DNA from: Gigaspora margarita | Taxonomy: Eukaryota; Glomeromycota; Glomeromycetes; Diversisporales; Gigasporaceae | Length of the DNA stretch: 64,000 bases | Assembly: GCA_009809945.1 (NCBI GenBank) | Contig: WTPW01000773.1 | Coordinates: forward strand, 198,088 to 262,087 | Direction: 5' to 3' | Part shown: piece by piece, positions 23,189 to 36,277 of the stretch | Layout: each line of letters starts with the position of its first letter | Position numbering within the stretch: position 1 is the first letter of the stretch | The notes under the pieces: model-generated | Database searches by the model: none | Seen by the model: only the letters and a program-made list of their open reading frames with translations | What the model was told of the DNA's origin: nothing | Program-made: the position numbers and the translations under genes

Positions 23189-25089
23189 GTTTTATTAGTT
23201 TAATTTTAATTAGTTTTAATAGGTGCAAATTTTATAAAATTGTGTAAAATATGGAAAGTTTGATATAAAGTGAAGAATGGTCGGTAACTATGTATTTTTT
23301 TAAAAACTTTAATTTAATTTCAAAAAAAAAGGCTGAAAAAAAAAAAATTAGCCAAATAAAATTTGATTTTCTTTTACATATTATAATTACACAGATCTTG
23401 AATTGGATCTTAAAAGAATAATGAAACCAAGGAGAGACAAGACAATTTCTGTAATATAAAAAAAAATTTGGTACAGATAATAACAAAGTGATCATTTAAT
23501 CGATTATTTTTTTCCAAATTATTTTATTATCTAATTTACCAAATCGTTTTTTTTTCCATAAAGTTGTAGCCATGTATGGAATAAAAGTTGACTATCTATG
23601 GTGAAAGTTGCCGCTAAAATATTTTTCTGTTATCATCGTGCATATACAAAAACAACGATATGTTTAACAGGATTAAAAAAAAAAAAAAAAAAAATGCGTG
23701 TAATTGATCGATTTTTTGAACGGGCGGAAAGGTACGATCTTTTCTTTACTTTTTTCGATCGACTTTTGAAATGAATTATCTGCTATTGTTCTCAAGAAAC
23801 TTATCTTCTTGGTCCTTGATATTATTTATTTATATTTTTTATGCATATATGTTATACATATATACATATATATATTCTTTATACGCATATCTTTTTAAAT
23901 TATCGAATTAAAAAAAATTTAAAAAAAAAATTTTTTTATAAAATTTTATTTTATTTTTTTTTTTTTTGATTAACCTTAAATTTTTGAAGTAAGCAAAATT
24001 TCGTCATTTAACATTCTAAACTTTTTTTGGGGCGGTTATGAAGTTAATGTATACAAAAAAAACCGTACAGTTACAATAAAGTAACAATAATACTTTATAT
24101 GGGTAAATCTATACAAATATAGTTGTATGCGTGGAGAACAGATGACCACCTCGCGAAACCTCGAAAAAGTTTTTTCATAGAAAAAAATGAATAAGAGTAC
24201 GAAGGCAAAAATTTATAACGTAAGCATACTATAGTAAGAAGGTGGCGATCATTTCGCACGACCATAACATTTATCTTTAATAATTGTAAGTATTTTTGAT
24301 AAGAATAAAAGGCTTAGCGGTAGAGTTGTACTATGCAAAAAGTTCAGGGGGAAGAGTGGGGAAATTCAATTCAAGATTTCATTAGTCAATAAAAGGACGA
24401 ATGAGTATCTATAATAATAATTAAAAATATCTGAAAGCCTTTTAACTAACTCCGAAAAAGCGTTTTTTTTGTTTAAAAGAACGTGTGATTCAAATGATCA
24501 TAACTTTTATGCAATATCACAAGGACAATAATAATGACAAAATTATAAAAAAATTATAAAAGAAAAAAGAAAAGTTTTTTTTTATATATATTAATTACGA
24601 ATAGGCAAGTTAAATCTATGTAATAATGTAATACTGGTATATCAATATCATATATTGAATAACCTTTTTTTTTTTTTTTTTTATTTCAAAAAAAGAATAT
24701 TTCAGCCCAACTCAAATTTTTAAACGAACGATTAACCAATTCAAACTTCGCTTGACAGCTTTATGAAAGCTATGGCGTACGATGTACTTGAATTGTTTAT
24801 GATATGGATCACGCAATTTTTTACAATACATGCACCTAATTAAATCTTTTGCGGTAAAAAGTACTCCACAGAACACATGAAAAATTTTAAAGTTTATATT
24901 ATTGTATTAGTGTTGTATAAGTTGTTGTATTTAGTGTTAGTGTTATATTAGTGAGATAAAAAGATTAAACGTATCACAAAATAAAAAAAATTTGGTATCT
25001 ATCATATTTGAACAACTGCATACAAATTTAATCTTAATACGTTTTAACTTTTTGTCAAGGTGAATCAGTCGATTAATTTTCATCCAATA

Positions 25090-25158
25090 ATTAATCAATT
25101 TCAATCAATTTCAATCAATTTCAATTAATTTATTTCAATTAATTTATTTCAATAATTT
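25090..25158. repeat. (TCAATTTCAA)n tandem repeat
   Basis: Units CAATTTCAAT pass into AATTTATTTCAATT. Confidence 0.75.
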
Positions 25159-25338
25159 CATGAATTTGAATTGAAAAATTTTTAGCCCGATGATCAAAAA
25201 AATATTGAAATACAAAATCGGTTCTTTTTGTGTTGCATCATTTTAAAATGATGTAAATGTTTAGAACAAACAATAAACATGACTTTCTGTCCTTCCTTTA
25301 GTGATGTTATCGAAAAAATTTGTATAATCATTATACTG

Positions 25339-25392
25339 TATATTCATTATATTCATTATATTCATTCCATTATATTCATCTTATATATTCAT
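25339..25392. repeat. (TATATTCAT)n tandem repeat
   Basis: About five to six imperfect 9-10 bp units. Confidence 0.75.
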
Positions 25393-26140
25393 GTTACAGT
25401 CTTTTCGTAATACGATGTACCATTAGATTAACTAATTTATTTTTATTATTTTTTTTTTTTATTGTTTTTTTTTTTGATCAATTTTTGATCAATTTTTGAT
25501 TGTTATTTATCTGTAATATCTGTTAATAGAAATGATCATTTTTTAAACCGCGGTAAAAATTTTTGTCAATCGGATTTCTTTCATCTGATTTTTCTTACTA
25601 AAATTTCCAAATTCTCTCTTTTGAGCAACAAGAATTTAATTATTTGACTGATTACGCGATAAACCATATGCCCATCTTTTTTTAAAAAAAGTAAATTTCT
25701 TTATTTCTACTTCGGCTCTTTTGCATATGCAATTATGCGTACAATAAGTAAACAATAATGTTCTCATGTTTCTAGATGCTATATTCTCTCCATAACTGAT
25801 AAACTAAATGAAACATTTATTTTTCTTACGTACCAATAAAGTGATGCAAATAAAGCATGTCGCATTGACCTTTTTTTATGCAATCAATTACAGAAAATAC
25901 AATTAATCGTAAGTAAATGCGTTTCTTGCCCTTCGGATTAGAGCGAGTAAACATTTTTTTTAAATATCTATTAATGGTATAGGCATTAACGGTCTGGAAC
26001 AATCTAATAATGATTTATATGCAACTTATTCATCCTAACACTAAACTAGTGCAAATAAATTATTTTTCTTACGTATATACATGTTTGAAGTCCTTAATCG
26101 TTAACTGTTAATAATCGTAATATATAGTTATTAAATATGT

Positions 26141-26234
26141 ACTGCTTGTAACTACTTGTAACTGCTTGTAACTGCTTGTAACTGCTTGTACTGCTTGTAC
26201 TGCTTGTAACTGCTTGTAACTGCTTGTACTGCTT
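26141..26234. repeat. (ACTGCTTGTA)n minisatellite
   Basis: About nine units of 10 bp with single-base-shortened variants (CTGCTTGTA). Confidence 0.85.
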
Positions 26235-26737
26235 TACTGTAAACAATGTTATCAAATTTACCAGGAATGATATATGTTTTTTCTTCTTTAGTCTATATAA
26301 ACTTAGAAATTATAGAAATTATGTCCAAACTTCTTCCGAAATTTCCCGTATTCCGTATACGGTTAGCCCTAAATTACTAAAGTTACAAAACTACTGTATT
26401 ACTGAACTACTATTGAAACTATCATTAATACTAAACTACTAATCTACTAAACTACTATTGAACTAGTACAAATCCTATTTTCAAAAAAAAAAAAGCCAAA
26501 TTTCTGTTTCAAAATTTCATTGCCGCACGTTTGAATTTCACCGCAGCCATAGACGTCACAACATACAATTATAAGTAAACATGTCACAACAGTTATGAAA
26601 ATAGTATTTACTATGATTAGATTTTCATTTATTAAATTTTGCAACCGAAAACTCTTGCGTAAACTATTGACTTTTCCTTAATCACCCTTTTTGTGTGAAT
26701 CGTCATCACAGTTTAGTCATACATAACGTCATACACG

Positions 26738-26785
26738 CTCATTCACACTGTCATTCACACTGTCATTCACACAACATTCATTTAC
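26738..26785. repeat. (TCATTCACACTG)n tandem repeat
   Basis: Three to four 12-bp units. Confidence 0.75.
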
Positions 26786-27596
26786 ACAATTATTTACTAT
26801 ATACTTAGTGATAGTCATTCACATAACAGATAACGATAGTTATTATAATATTTGTTTATCACAACCATGCAGAAACAATCATGTAAGTCACATAATCACA
26901 ATATGATGTGCTAGTCCCTATTTATCAGTAATATGTTTATTAAGTCCGGATTTGGTTCTTATTAGATTTGCAATTTCTTTATAACTGGTGAGTTAAGTGA
27001 CGTAAATATATCTTTTTTTTCACTTACATATATAGTTTTTTCTTTTTTAATATACCATTTAAATTTTCGTAATTCTTTTATTTTTAATAAATTATATTCT
27101 ATTTTTAACAAAATAATTTTCCTGTTTCTTATAAAGAAAATCTTTTTTTTTTTTTTTACGTCATGAGTTTCTTTCATTTTATCAATTTTTGTCATTTTTG
27201 TCCATAGTGTCTTTTTTCACCATCATACATTCTAGTGTTAAAATTGTTTCTGATCCATTGTTTTCAAACATATTTATCTCCGTAAACATTCTAATTAAAA
27301 CTTTTCCTAACTACTTTTCTATAATTTAAAATTATTTGCTTTAATGTTTATCATTAATTATATAAAAAAATATTCCGTGATCAGATTTAATAATAACTAT
27401 TCTTTTTTTTGACAGTACTTAGCATGATGCATGTCTTATATTTGTTACAAATTTAAATTTTGTAACTTTTAATAAAATCATTATTTATTATATAACTATA
27501 TATAATATTATATAATTAATTATGTATTATACTGTATTAATAATTATCGTTCACAATTACTCTCTCACTTAACTGGAATCTTTAAAAATTATTAAT

Positions 27597-27685
27597 TATA
27601 TAATTTAGTTTATACTGTATATTAGTTTATAGATTAGTTTATATACTGTATTAGTTTATATATTAGTTTATATATTGGTTTACAA
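27597..27685. repeat. TAGTTTATAT tandem repeat
   Basis: Irregular TTAGTTTATA and CTGTATTAG units close to the right edge of the CpG-retaining domain. Confidence 0.7.
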
Positions 27686-28654
27686 TTTACAAATAAATTC
27701 ACTTATATAATTAAATTTGTTGTAAATAAAGTCATACGATTCAAATTTTTTAATCCAATTTTTTCATAATAATTGTCGGGTGAGTTTATTTTGTAACTAT
27801 AGGTCACAGTAACCGTAACTAAGATCAGGTGTAACGTGACTATCAAACCAACTTTTTATAAAATAAACTCTTGTACTTTTGTTGTTAAGGTTATCTGTTA
27901 TGGTTATGGTTTGGGTTAAAGGCAAGGTTTATAGCAAAATTTAGAAAGAAAACTTTTTTTGTTAAAACATAGTGGGTTTATAGTCAAAATTTTTATTTTA
28001 TTTGTAAAATTTTTGTTTGTATTATAGCAATTATTTAGTAATATTAATTTTAAAACCTATAATCAAGATTATACATTTAGAATTATTTATATAATACCAA
28101 AGTTATATATATAAAGTATTGAATAGTATAAACTTTTAAGTTTGATAAAGGTATATAATACCAAAAAATAAATCAAAAAAAGCTTGCTTGATAAATTTAA
28201 GTAAAAAATATTATGAATTTTTAATAATTTTATAAAAAAAAACTAAAAAGAAATTAGAATTAATAATTTAAATAATAAAATTTTTTTTTTAAAAAAAAAA
28301 TTATTAATTTAAGCTATATAAAATTATAAATTAGTTTTTATATCTTAGCTAGATTGCCAAAATCAAGTTTGAAAATTTTTTTATAGTAATATAGCTAACC
28401 AATAAAAATGGTTTATTCAATATTAACCTTTTTTTGCAATACTTACAAAATTTTTTTAAATATATAATAACTATTATACAAAATTAATACTAATTAAAGC
28501 TTTGTATTTAAAATAATTAAACCAAAAAAATTTTTTTAGTTAAATCAAATAATTAGTAATTTATTTTTTTTATTTTTGTAAAAAATATATATTTATATTA
28601 AAATAAAAAATTGCAAATTTATCAAATTTTTAATAAAAATTTTTTTTTATAATT

Positions 28655-28821
28655 AGAAGCATGCCATTTATCATATGATTTTTACTATGAATACATGATT
28701 AAAGATAGTGATTACATCTATATATTATATTAACCAATCAGAATTAAATAAAATGATTATACCATATATAGATAAGAATAATTACTAAGTAAAAAATATC
28801 ATATAATAAATAGCATACCAC
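28655..28821. mobile_element. GCATGCCATTTAT MITE, decayed copy
   Basis: GCATGCCATTTATCATATGA and the inverted TAATAAATAGCATAC ends match the complete element at 32615-32782, but orientation cues and ends are eroded. Confidence 0.5.
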
Positions 28822-28921
28822 TTACTAAAAAACAATTAAAAAAATTTTATTATTTTTTTTTATTTTCTTATTTATTACTTGATTTACACTATTATTATAA
28901 ACAAATTTACTTATACATATA

Positions 28922-29228
28922 CTATATGTTTCTAAAAATAAGCTACTCTTTTTGGCCAAAAAGTTATACAAAAAAACATGAAAGTAGCTTATTTTTAGAT
29001 TGTTAAATTTTTCAAAAAATTAAAAAGTGTACTTATAAAAGATTGTTTAAATACTACCAAATTTTTACTATAAGTGTATTTCGATGTCCTAAACATTCTT
29101 ACTTAATAGTACTTTTGAAGTTTATTTAGTAAACTTTAGACTTTTATATATAGCAACTAGTAGCGATGTTTTTAAAAAATGAGAAAAGTAGCTTCTTTTA
29201 AAGGTTGCTTATTTTTGAAAACATATAG
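28922..29228. mobile_element. TA-flanked MITE, CTATATGTTTC ends
   Basis: Left CTATATGTTTCTAAAAATAA, and right reverse complement CTATATGTTTTCAAAAATAA followed by GCAACC. TA flanks at 28920-28921 and 29229-29230. The subterminal AAATAAGC resembles the element at 37498-37739. Confidence 0.65.
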
Positions 29229-29275
29229 TATATATTATTAGATATATAATTAAAGAATATTTCTAATTTACACTA

Positions 29276-29575
29276 CAGGTGATTATCACCTGTAGTTAAT
29301 TTGCCAATTAAAATTCAGGATCAGGTGTAACATGTAAATCAATTTTTGTATAACAAAAACAAAGAATTTTTTAAAAAATTGCTAAAATTGCTTCTAACCT
29401 AAAAACTTGCCTATGAAACCACTTTTTTTTATGCAATAAAAAAATTCCTTGCTAAATTTTTCTATATATAAAGCACTATTCTAACCTCTAACATTTACTC
29501 TTACCCTAACATAAAAAAAAAAACTTTTGTTTAATAAAATTGTTTATTTTTATTTATTTACCTGTGGTAAACATT
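29276..29575. repeat. Diverged relative of the 33972-34296 MITE
   Basis: The order GATCAGGTGTAACATG, AAAAACTTGCCTATGAAACC and TATGCAATAAAAAAATT parallels the interior of 33972-34296. The left end begins with the hairpin AGGTGATTATCACCT. A third fragment with the same GATCAGGTGTAACGTG motif lies near 27823. No TSD was found. Confidence 0.4.
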
Positions 29576-29599
29576 AGTTATTTTCATAATTAAATTAAA

Positions 29600-32500
29600 T
29601 ATTTAATAATTTTTTTTAAAAAAAAAGATCTAAAAAAAATAATATTTTTAATAGTAAATATATACTAGCTATCATATGATTTGTATTATATAATTATTTT
29701 TTATAATAATAATTAAACTTTTTACTTTATATAAAAATTTATTATAAAAATTTTTCTAAATCTATTTTTGTACTATTATAAAATTTATTAATTGTGTTTC
29801 AAAAAAATTTTTCTTAGAAATTGGTCTTATTAAAAAAATAAATTTCAAAATTTTTATAAATACTATTTATAAAAAGTTTGAAATTTATTTTTTCAATAAG
29901 ACTACCTTCTTAAAGAAATTTTTAAAAAATCTGAAAAAATAATTTTTGAAGACTACAATTAATAAATTTTATAATAGTACAAATAAAATATTTAAAAAAA
30001 TTTTTTATAATAAATTTTTATATAAAGTAAGAATTTCAATTTTTACTATGTTTTATTATAAAAAATAATCATATTTATTGTATTGATATTGGCCAATATT
30101 ATCTATATATACTACTATATCTGATATATACTTAAAGTTTTGCTTTAGCCTGGTATTTAGCTATTAGTACTACAAGTTCATAAAATATTTTGATATATTC
30201 AAACTTTAGGCTCTTATTATATCTTGTAATTTTTGGTTATTTTAAATCAAAATTCTGACTATTAAATCTATTATTAAGGGTTAAACAATAATCTATTGTC
30301 TTTTTAGTTATTAAGTCTATTAATTAATATTTTGGATTTTTGGTTTTTACAATATTTTAGTTTTCTAAATTAGTATAACTAGATAATAGATTTTTAATAT
30401 TTATTACTAAGAAAATTCAAACTAAAAATTTTGTAATTTGAGATCTCAAAGTATATAACTACTATACTATTAATCAAAAAATTATAAATATTTAATAAAT
30501 ACCAATTTTTTTAAAAAATAATAAAAGCTTAAAATTATTTATTATTATTTATTTAAATTAAATACAATTTAAACAAATTAAATACAAATTAAAACAAATT
30601 AAATACAAATTAAAAAATTAATTTAAAAAATATTATAATTATAATATTATTGTATTAAAAATAGAATATTTGTTTATAGTAATAGGTTACTATAGTGGCT
30701 CTATATAAATAGCCAATCAAAATTGAGTATGTAACTATATAATATGTTGCTTATTATTACCCAATAAAAATTTACTACAAACTTTCTAACTTTTATAATA
30801 AAAAAACACAAAAGAAAATTTTTTAATCCTAGGCAGCTATATGTAGAATCACTATGAAGATGGGCCTTTATTAGTATTTTGCTTTATAAAATATTACTTT
30901 TATTTTTTTATAAAATTTTATATTATTTATTTTTGTAATTAGATTAAAATTTTAGCAATGTTTTTTCTTATTTAAAATTAGGCCATACAAATTTAATTAT
31001 TTGGTTTTCATAATATGAATTTTTTAAATTGACCTAGCTGGCCAGCTTTTTTTTTTTTTTAAAATTTCATATAAAAAGTTTTATAAAATTTATATATAAC
31101 TTTTCTTAAAATCCTACCTAGTTATTAAAATATATAAAAATTTTTTTTTAAGGTTTCTAAATTTTGACCCGAGCAGGTTATAAAAACCAATTGTTTAATT
31201 TTTCATGATCTTATCTAATACTTTTTGTCCTTTAAATAATTTATTAAAGCAATTAATTATCAATTAATTAATTATAAAGATTATTAACTTTTTCTGATGA
31301 TCTCTTATACCAAAAATTTCAAGAATACTGAACTATGAAAACTCAACATTTAACATATAAAATAGTAAATTGGCTTTACCAAATAAAGCCTATAGTAAGC
31401 AGTACTTGTCATTTAGAGGTAAAGTTCATAGACTACCTGCTGACAAGCCTAGAGTTTATCACTTATCGTTAGTAGATCTCTTGCTTGGCATTATTGAGCA
31501 AAGAAGTAGTAGGCACTAACCTAGAGTTTAGTTTTGAGATGTGTTATTATGTTCAGTATAACTTCTACTAACTCCTTATATTTGGTATCTTTCTTGTGCT
31601 ATTTCTTGTCACTTTTTGGAATTTTTTTGAAATTTTGCCAAAAAGTAGGAAATCTGGCTTATCCTCTCAAAAGATCAGTAGTGTTTACTCCTTCCAAATT
31701 GGGAAAGCACCTACCAAATTGGATCAAATCACAAGTGCATTTTGGATTCATCTGGAACAAACAATGAATTGTATGTGGACATATAGAAACTGAATTGAAA
31801 TAAAATTTCTTATGATACATCCTGCTACCAGTGTAGTTTTAGTTTTAGTTTTAATGTGTTATCTTTCTATCGCTTCTTCTATATATATTTTATAGTAGTA
31901 CCCTTTTATATTTCCTTTTTTTCTAAAATAAATTTTGTTTGTATGGGCCTGAATTTAATATTCTTTGTTCTAGAGGCTAGATAAAGAAGATTAAGGAAAG
32001 TTAGTAATATTAAAAAGCTATTTTTAAAATGTTAAGAGAAGAAAAAAGATAAAAAGACATTTCTAGCTTGTCACAGAAAGGTAAAAACCTTTTTGTTACT
32101 GGCTTTAAGTAGCTAGACGAGTTATCTACTCCAATACCATTTGGTATTTGAGTAGTATGACAGGTTGCCCTTAGGTATCTACAGTATTTAGATACTATTA
32201 AGATAGCCGGATAATACTAAACTTAAGGGTAGGGTGAACGTAGATCATTTCTTATATAAGTAGATCAACCAAAAAAATATTACACAAAAATCGAACACAT
32301 GTTACATATAAAAGTTTTTAAAAATATAATCAATTTTCATAAAAGTTTTGGGGTAGATATATTAGACCCTCTAATTCTAATTATAATAATTTGAACCCCT
32401 GTATTATTTAAAAAAAAACATACTTGCATATATCATTAATTCTTCCTAGGATGATTGAAATTTGCCTAGATTATACAACATAAATATCATATGATCATCA

Positions 32501-32600
32501 CCTGATTTTAATTGAATGTTATTGTAAAAAAATTAGTAACGTGATCACTAGTAAAAATGATCGACATTCACCCTACTCTTAAGTATTAATTAGAGTTATA
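29600..32600. other. AT-rich, CpG-poor sequence with a less AT-rich island at 31340-31800
   Basis: It is mostly A/T runs. An imperfect palindrome spans about 29690-30060 (AAATTTATTAATTGT against its inverse). The island at 31340-31800 contains two GCCTAGAGTTT-like repeats and short ORFs that begin at non-ATG codons; it may be a decayed transposon or gene fragment, but nothing is recognisable. Confidence 0.4.
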
Positions 32601-32614
32601 TAGGTATATTAGTA

Positions 32615-32782
32615 AGGGGTGTGCCATTTATTACGTAATATTTTTTACATAGTAGCCACCTCTACCCATGTATGGTATGATCATTTTATCTAATTCTGAA
32701 TGATTAATATAATATATAGACGTGATCACTACCTCTAACCATGTATCCATGGTAAAAATTACATAATAAATGGCATGCCCCT
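32615..32782. mobile_element. AGGGGTGTGCCATTTATTA MITE
   Basis: A 168-bp element with ends AGGGGTGTGCCATTTATTAC and, reverse complemented, AGGGGCATGCCATTTATTAT. The interior has CCATGTATGG and AACCATGTATCC. Another good copy is at 61589-61755 and a decayed one at 28655-28821. No convincing TSD remains. The ends look hAT-like. Confidence 0.65.
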
Positions 32783-33339
32783 AAATACAAACAGATTAAT
32801 AAAGTATTAGTATGGCTGCTTAAGATTGATAAAAAAAAAATTATAAAGATTATAACAATTATTTAATTCTGGTTTAAATTGATCTGCAGTTATTAAATTA
32901 TTTAAACAAGTATTTATAAAATTTGTCAAAAATTAGTAAATAATTTTTTTGACTAAAAATTTTTTAAAAATTTGTTTATTTTTTAGCTTATAAGAAATTT
33001 AAAATGTTTTATAATCTAAAATTAAATACTATAATATAATTTTTATTTTTAAATATTATTAAAAAAAAATTTTTAAATAAATATTTTAAATTTAAAAAAA
33101 ATAGATTTTAAATATATTTTTTAGTAATTTTTTAAACAAATTTGTCTAAATTTGTTTATATTTTAGAAAATAATAGTTTTTTTTAATATACTATTTACAA
33201 TTTTGAATTTTAATTTTTGATTAAGGGTAGAGTACAACGATCTACATTTTAATAGTGATTATATTACTAATTTTTTTTACAATAACATTCAATTGAAATC
33301 AGTGATGATTATATGTTATTGTATATTATTTATATTGTA

Positions 33340-33681
33340 CAGTCAAACTTCCATAAATGCAATGTGTACAGACAAAACTACAACATGCATTTAGGGAGGT
33401 ATTGCATTTAGGAAGAGCCAATTAAATTGCAGCTTTAAAGATTTGATCATCAAGTTTGTATAACTTCTACTAAAAACTATATAACCTATCTTAAATACTA
33501 AAATTTAATTGGCCACGTGCATTTAGGGAGGTAGCATAATATAGAAAATTATTTGAAAGAACGTGCATTTTCAGAATATAGAATGTGCATTTAGCACTAA
33601 TAATTTCTTACAGACAAGACAAAAATGTATATTTAGAGAGGTATTGCATTTATAGAGGTTGCATTTATGGAGGTCTGACTA
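33340..33681. mobile_element. Mariner/pogo-like MITE, CAGTCAAACTTCC ends
   Basis: Left CAGTCAAACTTCCATAAATG and right (reverse complement) TAGTCAGACCTCCATAAATG, flanked by TA (33338-33339, 33682-33683). The interior repeats TGCATTTAGGGAGGTA-like blocks in both orientations. A 5' part recurs at 63069-63225 and a 3' part at about 39390-39530. It is non-coding. Confidence 0.7.
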
Positions 33682-33971
33682 TACTATCTAAGAAAATCTC
33701 AATCGTTCTAACAAAATTGATGATATATACAAGTATATTTTTTTAATATAATTTGTGGCTTTAAAGTTTCAATATCATAAATAGAAGAGTTTGACCTATA
33801 TGCCACAAAATTTTGGCCAAAATTGAATACATTCTTAAAAATCTTTATCAATAGCATATTTTTGCCCCTATATAAAAATTTTTTTGTACGATGATCATAT
33901 ATGAAAATGATCGATGTTGTACTCTATCCTTAAATAAAAAAAAATAGTATATATTTATAAAAGAGTGAATC

Positions 33972-34296
33972 TATTTGTCACCAGCAATGACAGTTACTGG
34001 AGTGTGATTGACCAATTAGATCAAAGGATCATGTGTAATGTAAAAAATGTAAAAACTTTGATTTTTTTGAAATATCACTTCTAACTTAAAATTTTGTCTA
34101 AGAATCTACTTTTTTTTTATACAAAAAAAAATTTCTAGCAAAATTTTACTATATTCAAAGCTTTATCCAAACCCTAACTATGGCTCTAACCCAACTCTAA
34201 TGATAGTAAGTTTCAATGCTTTGTTTTGTTTGGATTATATATTATACAATCTAATTGGTCAATCATGCCCAGTAACTATCACTGCTGGTGAAAATA
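33972..34296. mobile_element. MITE with GTCACCAGCAATGACAG ends
   Basis: Left TATTTGTCACCAGCAATGAC and right (reverse complement) TATTTTCACCAGCAGTGATA, followed by AGTTACTGG and GATTGACCAATTAGAT on both arms. The core holds CCAAACCCTAACTATGG. No TSD was assigned. Confidence 0.6.
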
Positions 34297-34723
34297 TATT
34301 TTTTCTTTTAAAAAACAATTTTAGATATCTCTGGTTAAAAATATCTTTCTAATTTGAAACTATATTTAATTATAAAGTTAAAATCATATAAAGTTAGAGC
34401 AAAAACAAGTTATACAAACAAAATTACTATTTATATACTTTTAATTAGTATGCTGAAATAGAATTGATACAGTAGTTATTTTTTATATTTTTTATATTTT
34501 TTATATTTTTTATTTTTTGTTTTTTTTTGTTATTGTTTTATTAGACTAATTTATAAAAATTGTTTTTGTGCTATATAAAAATAGTTATTATATCTTATTT
34601 TGTATTTTAATTGGTTTTTAAATTCAAAATATTATTCTAAAGCATTTTGCCTAGAAATATTTAAAAATAGGGTGTTATTTTATGGAGACATGTCGCCATG
34701 GCGACCCCGTGATCGACCAATCA

Positions 34724-34769
34724 AATTTGATCACGTGCATCACATGCATGTGATGCACGTGATCAAATT
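34724..34769. repeat. Perfect 46-bp palindrome at the gap edge
   Basis: The arm AATTTGATCACGTGCATCAC followed by ATG meets its exact reverse complement with no spacer. The assembly breaks at its last base, which suggests that a long hairpin or inverted repeat continues into the gap. Confidence 0.9.
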
Positions 34770-35574
34770 NNNNNNNNNNNNNNNNNNNNNNNNNNNNNNN
34801 NNNNNNNNNNNNNNNNNNNNNNNNNNNNNNNNNNNNNNNNNNNNNNNNNNNNNNNNNNNNNNNNNNNNNNNNNNNNNNNNNNNNNNNNNNNNNNNNNNNN
34901 NNNNNNNNNNNNNNNNNNNNNNNNNNNNNNNNNNNNNNNNNNNNNNNNNNNNNNNNNNNNNNNNNNNNNNNNNNNNNNNNNNNNNNNNNNNNNNNNNNNN
35001 NNNNNNNNNNNNNNNNNNNNNNNNNNNNNNNNNNNNNNNNNNNNNNNNNNNNNNNNNNNNNNNNNNNNNNNNNNNNNNNNNNNNNNNNNNNNNNNNNNNN
35101 NNNNNNNNNNNNNNNNNNNNNNNNNNNNNNNNNNNNNNNNNNNNNNNNNNNNNNNNNNNNNNNNNNNNNNNNNNNNNNNNNNNNNNNNNNNNNNNNNNNN
35201 NNNNNNNNNNNNNNNNNNNNNNNNNNNNNNNNNNNNNNNNNNNNNNNNNNNNNNNNNNNNNNNNNNNNNNNNNNNNNNNNNNNNNNNNNNNNNNNNNNNN
35301 NNNNNNNNNNNNNNNNNNNNNNNNNNNNNNNNNNNNNNNNNNNNNNNNNNNNNNNNNNNNNNNNNNNNNNNNNNNNNNNNNNNNNNNNNNNNNNNNNNNN
35401 NNNNNNNNNNNNNNNNNNNNNNNNNNNNNNNNNNNNNNNNNNNNNNNNNNNNNNNNNNNNNNNNNNNNNNNNNNNNNNNNNNNNNNNNNNNNNNNNNNNN
35501 NNNNNNNNNNNNNNNNNNNNNNNNNNNNNNNNNNNNNNNNNNNNNNNNNNNNNNNNNNNNNNNNNNNNNNNNNN
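34770..35574. other. Assembly gap (805 N)
   Basis: A run of N inside the TIR element 34683-36139. Confidence 1.
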
Positions 35575-35646
35575 ATGAAACCACTGATGAAAGAATCCAA
35601 GACCCGCGAAAAAAGAAGATCAAGTTAATAATCGAAAAAAAAAGAA

Positions 35647-35682
<36 letters not shown>

Positions 35683-36277
35683 CCTTACCGGAGTCGTTTC
35701 GTTGATGATTTGTTCGGTTGAAATTTCTCTAAGACCACGGTTGATTCTTCAACCACGCCCCAGAAACCTGCGACCCAAACAAGCCAAGTTAACACAAGAG
35801 CGACAGGAGAAGAAAAAAAACAAAAACGAGAGGAAAGAAAAAAAAATACAAAAAACTACTTACAGAACCATGACACCAACGCGACGGCACCAACGCGACG
35901 ACACGACACCAATGACGACACCAACGACGACACCAGCGACAAACCAAATTGAAAGGCAATAAACTAGAAAAAAAAAATNTACCGGTAGTAAGAGAAAAGC
36001 GAAAGCGAAAGCGAACCAACAAAACAAACAATAAAAAAAAATTGATCAAGTTGCACGAAAAAAAAAAAATTATATATGATCGCCAATCACGAATATGATT
36101 GGTCGATCATATAGGGGTCGCCATGGCGACATGTCGCCATTGACATTTTTCCTTAAAAATATCTATTTATTAAAAAGTTTTTATTATTTAATTAAAAATT
36201 ATAAAAAATCCAATATTGTATATTTAAACAAAAAGCTTAAATAATACTAATACAATTTTTATACTTGCAATTTTTAT

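Larger units (their letters stand above)
14650..27750. other. CpG-retaining domain (gene-bearing)
   Basis: From about 14.57 kb (TGCGTACGTACGTATGG) CpG becomes common and stays so to about 27.75 kb. It then nearly vanishes from 28 to 31 kb. The domain holds the 20491-21168 gene, many 9-12 bp minisatellites and few recognisable transposons. Apart from the listed features, 14650-19631, 21200-22900 and 23200-27700 show no supportable gene. Boundaries are by eye. Confidence 0.6.
34683..36139. mobile_element. TIR element with CATGTCGCCATGGCGAC ends, interrupted by a gap
   Basis: The left end GACATGTCGCCATGGCGACC and the right end (reverse complement) are almost identical, continuing into GATCGACCAATCA on both sides. 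The internal sequence is CpG-rich compared with its surroundings, so the insertion is recent. Right of the gap lie the end of an open frame (35575-35628, KPLMKESKTREKRRSS then TAA) and A-rich, low-complexity sequence with ACGACACCAACG repeats. A transposase gene could sit in the gap, but this is unproven. No clear TSD. Confidence 0.6.

Noticed and set aside
34600-35628. Long ORFs spanning the gap on both strands
   Set aside because: They are open only because N has no stop codons; only the last codons after 35575 are real sequence.
35702-35962. 86-codon ORF rich in Lys, Arg and Thr
   Set aside because: Low complexity within the TIR element, with an overlapping ORF on the other strand; no domain.
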